Below, piece by piece: positions 5,683 through 5,805 of a DNA stretch of 5,805 bases. Below the pieces are notes generated by a model. The model was given only the letters and a program-made list of their open reading frames with translations. It did not search any database and had not been told where the DNA came from. Origin of the DNA: a bacterium (lineage in GTDB: Bacteria; Cyanobacteriota; Vampirovibrionia; Obscuribacterales; Obscuribacteraceae). The position numbers were made by a program, and so were the translations under genes. Where the stretch lies: NCBI GenBank assembly GCA_030431355.1, contig JAUIJG010000336.1, positions 1 to 5,805 on the forward strand, written 5' to 3'. Numbering within the stretch: position 1 is the stretch's first letter; the number at the start of each line of letters is the position of its first letter.

Positions 5683-5689
5683 GGCTTTC
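5671..5689. terminator. Bidirectional terminator hairpin shared by convergent genes
   Basis: GAAAGCC (5671-5677) and GGCTTTC (5683-5689) form a perfect 7-bp stem with a 5-base loop that contains the TAG stop of the plus-strand gene. On the minus strand the stem is followed by GG and then seven Ts, a good intrinsic terminator for the gene ending at 5701. On the plus strand the tail is only T-rich (TCTTCTATCTT), so termination would be weaker. An extra GGCTTT (5655-5660) can pair with the same AAAGCC as an alternative. Confidence 0.65.
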
Positions 5690-5700
5690 TCTTCTATCTT

Positions 5701-5805
5701 CTAACCCTGCTTGATCAAACAGACCGCTGTAGGTCTCTTAATTCTGGGCACCAGAGATTGATATACGCGGAAGTGATAGTTCATCTCTCTGGGTCCGAGA
5801 TAGGC
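5701..5805 (-). CDS. 3' end of an unrecognised gene running in from the right edge
   Basis: On the minus strand the frame is open from the window edge for 34 codons and ends in TAG (5701-5703). The residues, including LGPREMNYHFRVYQ and the tail RPTAVCLIKQG, read like an ordinary protein C-terminus. The other two minus-strand frames stop within the same stretch. Support also comes from the well-formed terminator just beyond the stop. No family can be named from so short a fragment. The gene converges on the NTF2-like gene with 18 bp between the stops. Confidence 0.55.
   Translation of the reverse strand, partial: AYLGPREMNYHFRVYQSLVPRIKRPTAVCLIKQG

Overview
The window looks like a piece of chromosome from a diderm (Gram-negative type) bacterium with oxygen-linked metabolism. 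Four of the six complete genes encode proteins with N-terminal export signals. One of these is a c-type cytochrome, which matures outside the cytoplasmic membrane, and one gene encodes a desaturase of an O2-dependent membrane family. Base composition is moderate, two genes appear to use TTG starts, and most genes have recognisable Shine-Dalgarno sites. The gene style would fit Obscuribacterales/Melainabacteria-type genomes, but that is a guess from general impression and not shown by the sequence. I see no transposase, phage gene, CRISPR array, tRNA or rRNA.

Layout. 1-121: upstream region with a weak promoter candidate. 122-898 (+): exported diheme cytochrome c with two CxxCH domains. 864-2018 (-): exported alpha/beta hydrolase of the monoglyceride-lipase/serine-aminopeptidase type, convergent with the cytochrome gene and overlapping its 3' end by 35 bp. 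2019-2511: about 490 bp with no convincing gene. Its left part is a possible structured leader of the hydrolase mRNA with sequences complementary to the ribosome-binding site, and its right end carries a promoter and a perfect 7-bp inverted repeat directly before the next gene. 2512-3114 (+): ribbon-helix-helix DNA-binding protein with an unrecognised C-terminal domain of about 150 residues. 3245-4141 (+): fatty acyl-CoA desaturase with all three histidine boxes but a short N-terminus. 4169-4200: strong hairpin without a U-tract. 4224-4508 (+) and 4528-5682 (+): a probable two-gene unit of exported proteins, a 94-residue coiled-coil protein followed by an NTF2-like/helical protein. 5671-5689: terminator hairpin that is best formed for the opposite strand. 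5701-5805 (-): the 3' end of a gene that runs in from the right edge.

How the genes may work together. The hydrolase and the desaturase are both plausibly lipid enzymes, and the ribbon-helix-helix protein between them is a candidate local regulator. The repeat in front of its own start suggests autoregulation. A different inverted repeat sits before the desaturase, so control of the desaturase by this protein is only a guess. The two exported proteins at the right share transcription signals with each other rather than an obvious pathway with the left half. The most unusual items are the tightly placed operator of the regulator gene with its uncharacterised C-terminal domain, the possible self-sequestering leader of the hydrolase, and the exported coiled-coil/NTF2-like pair.
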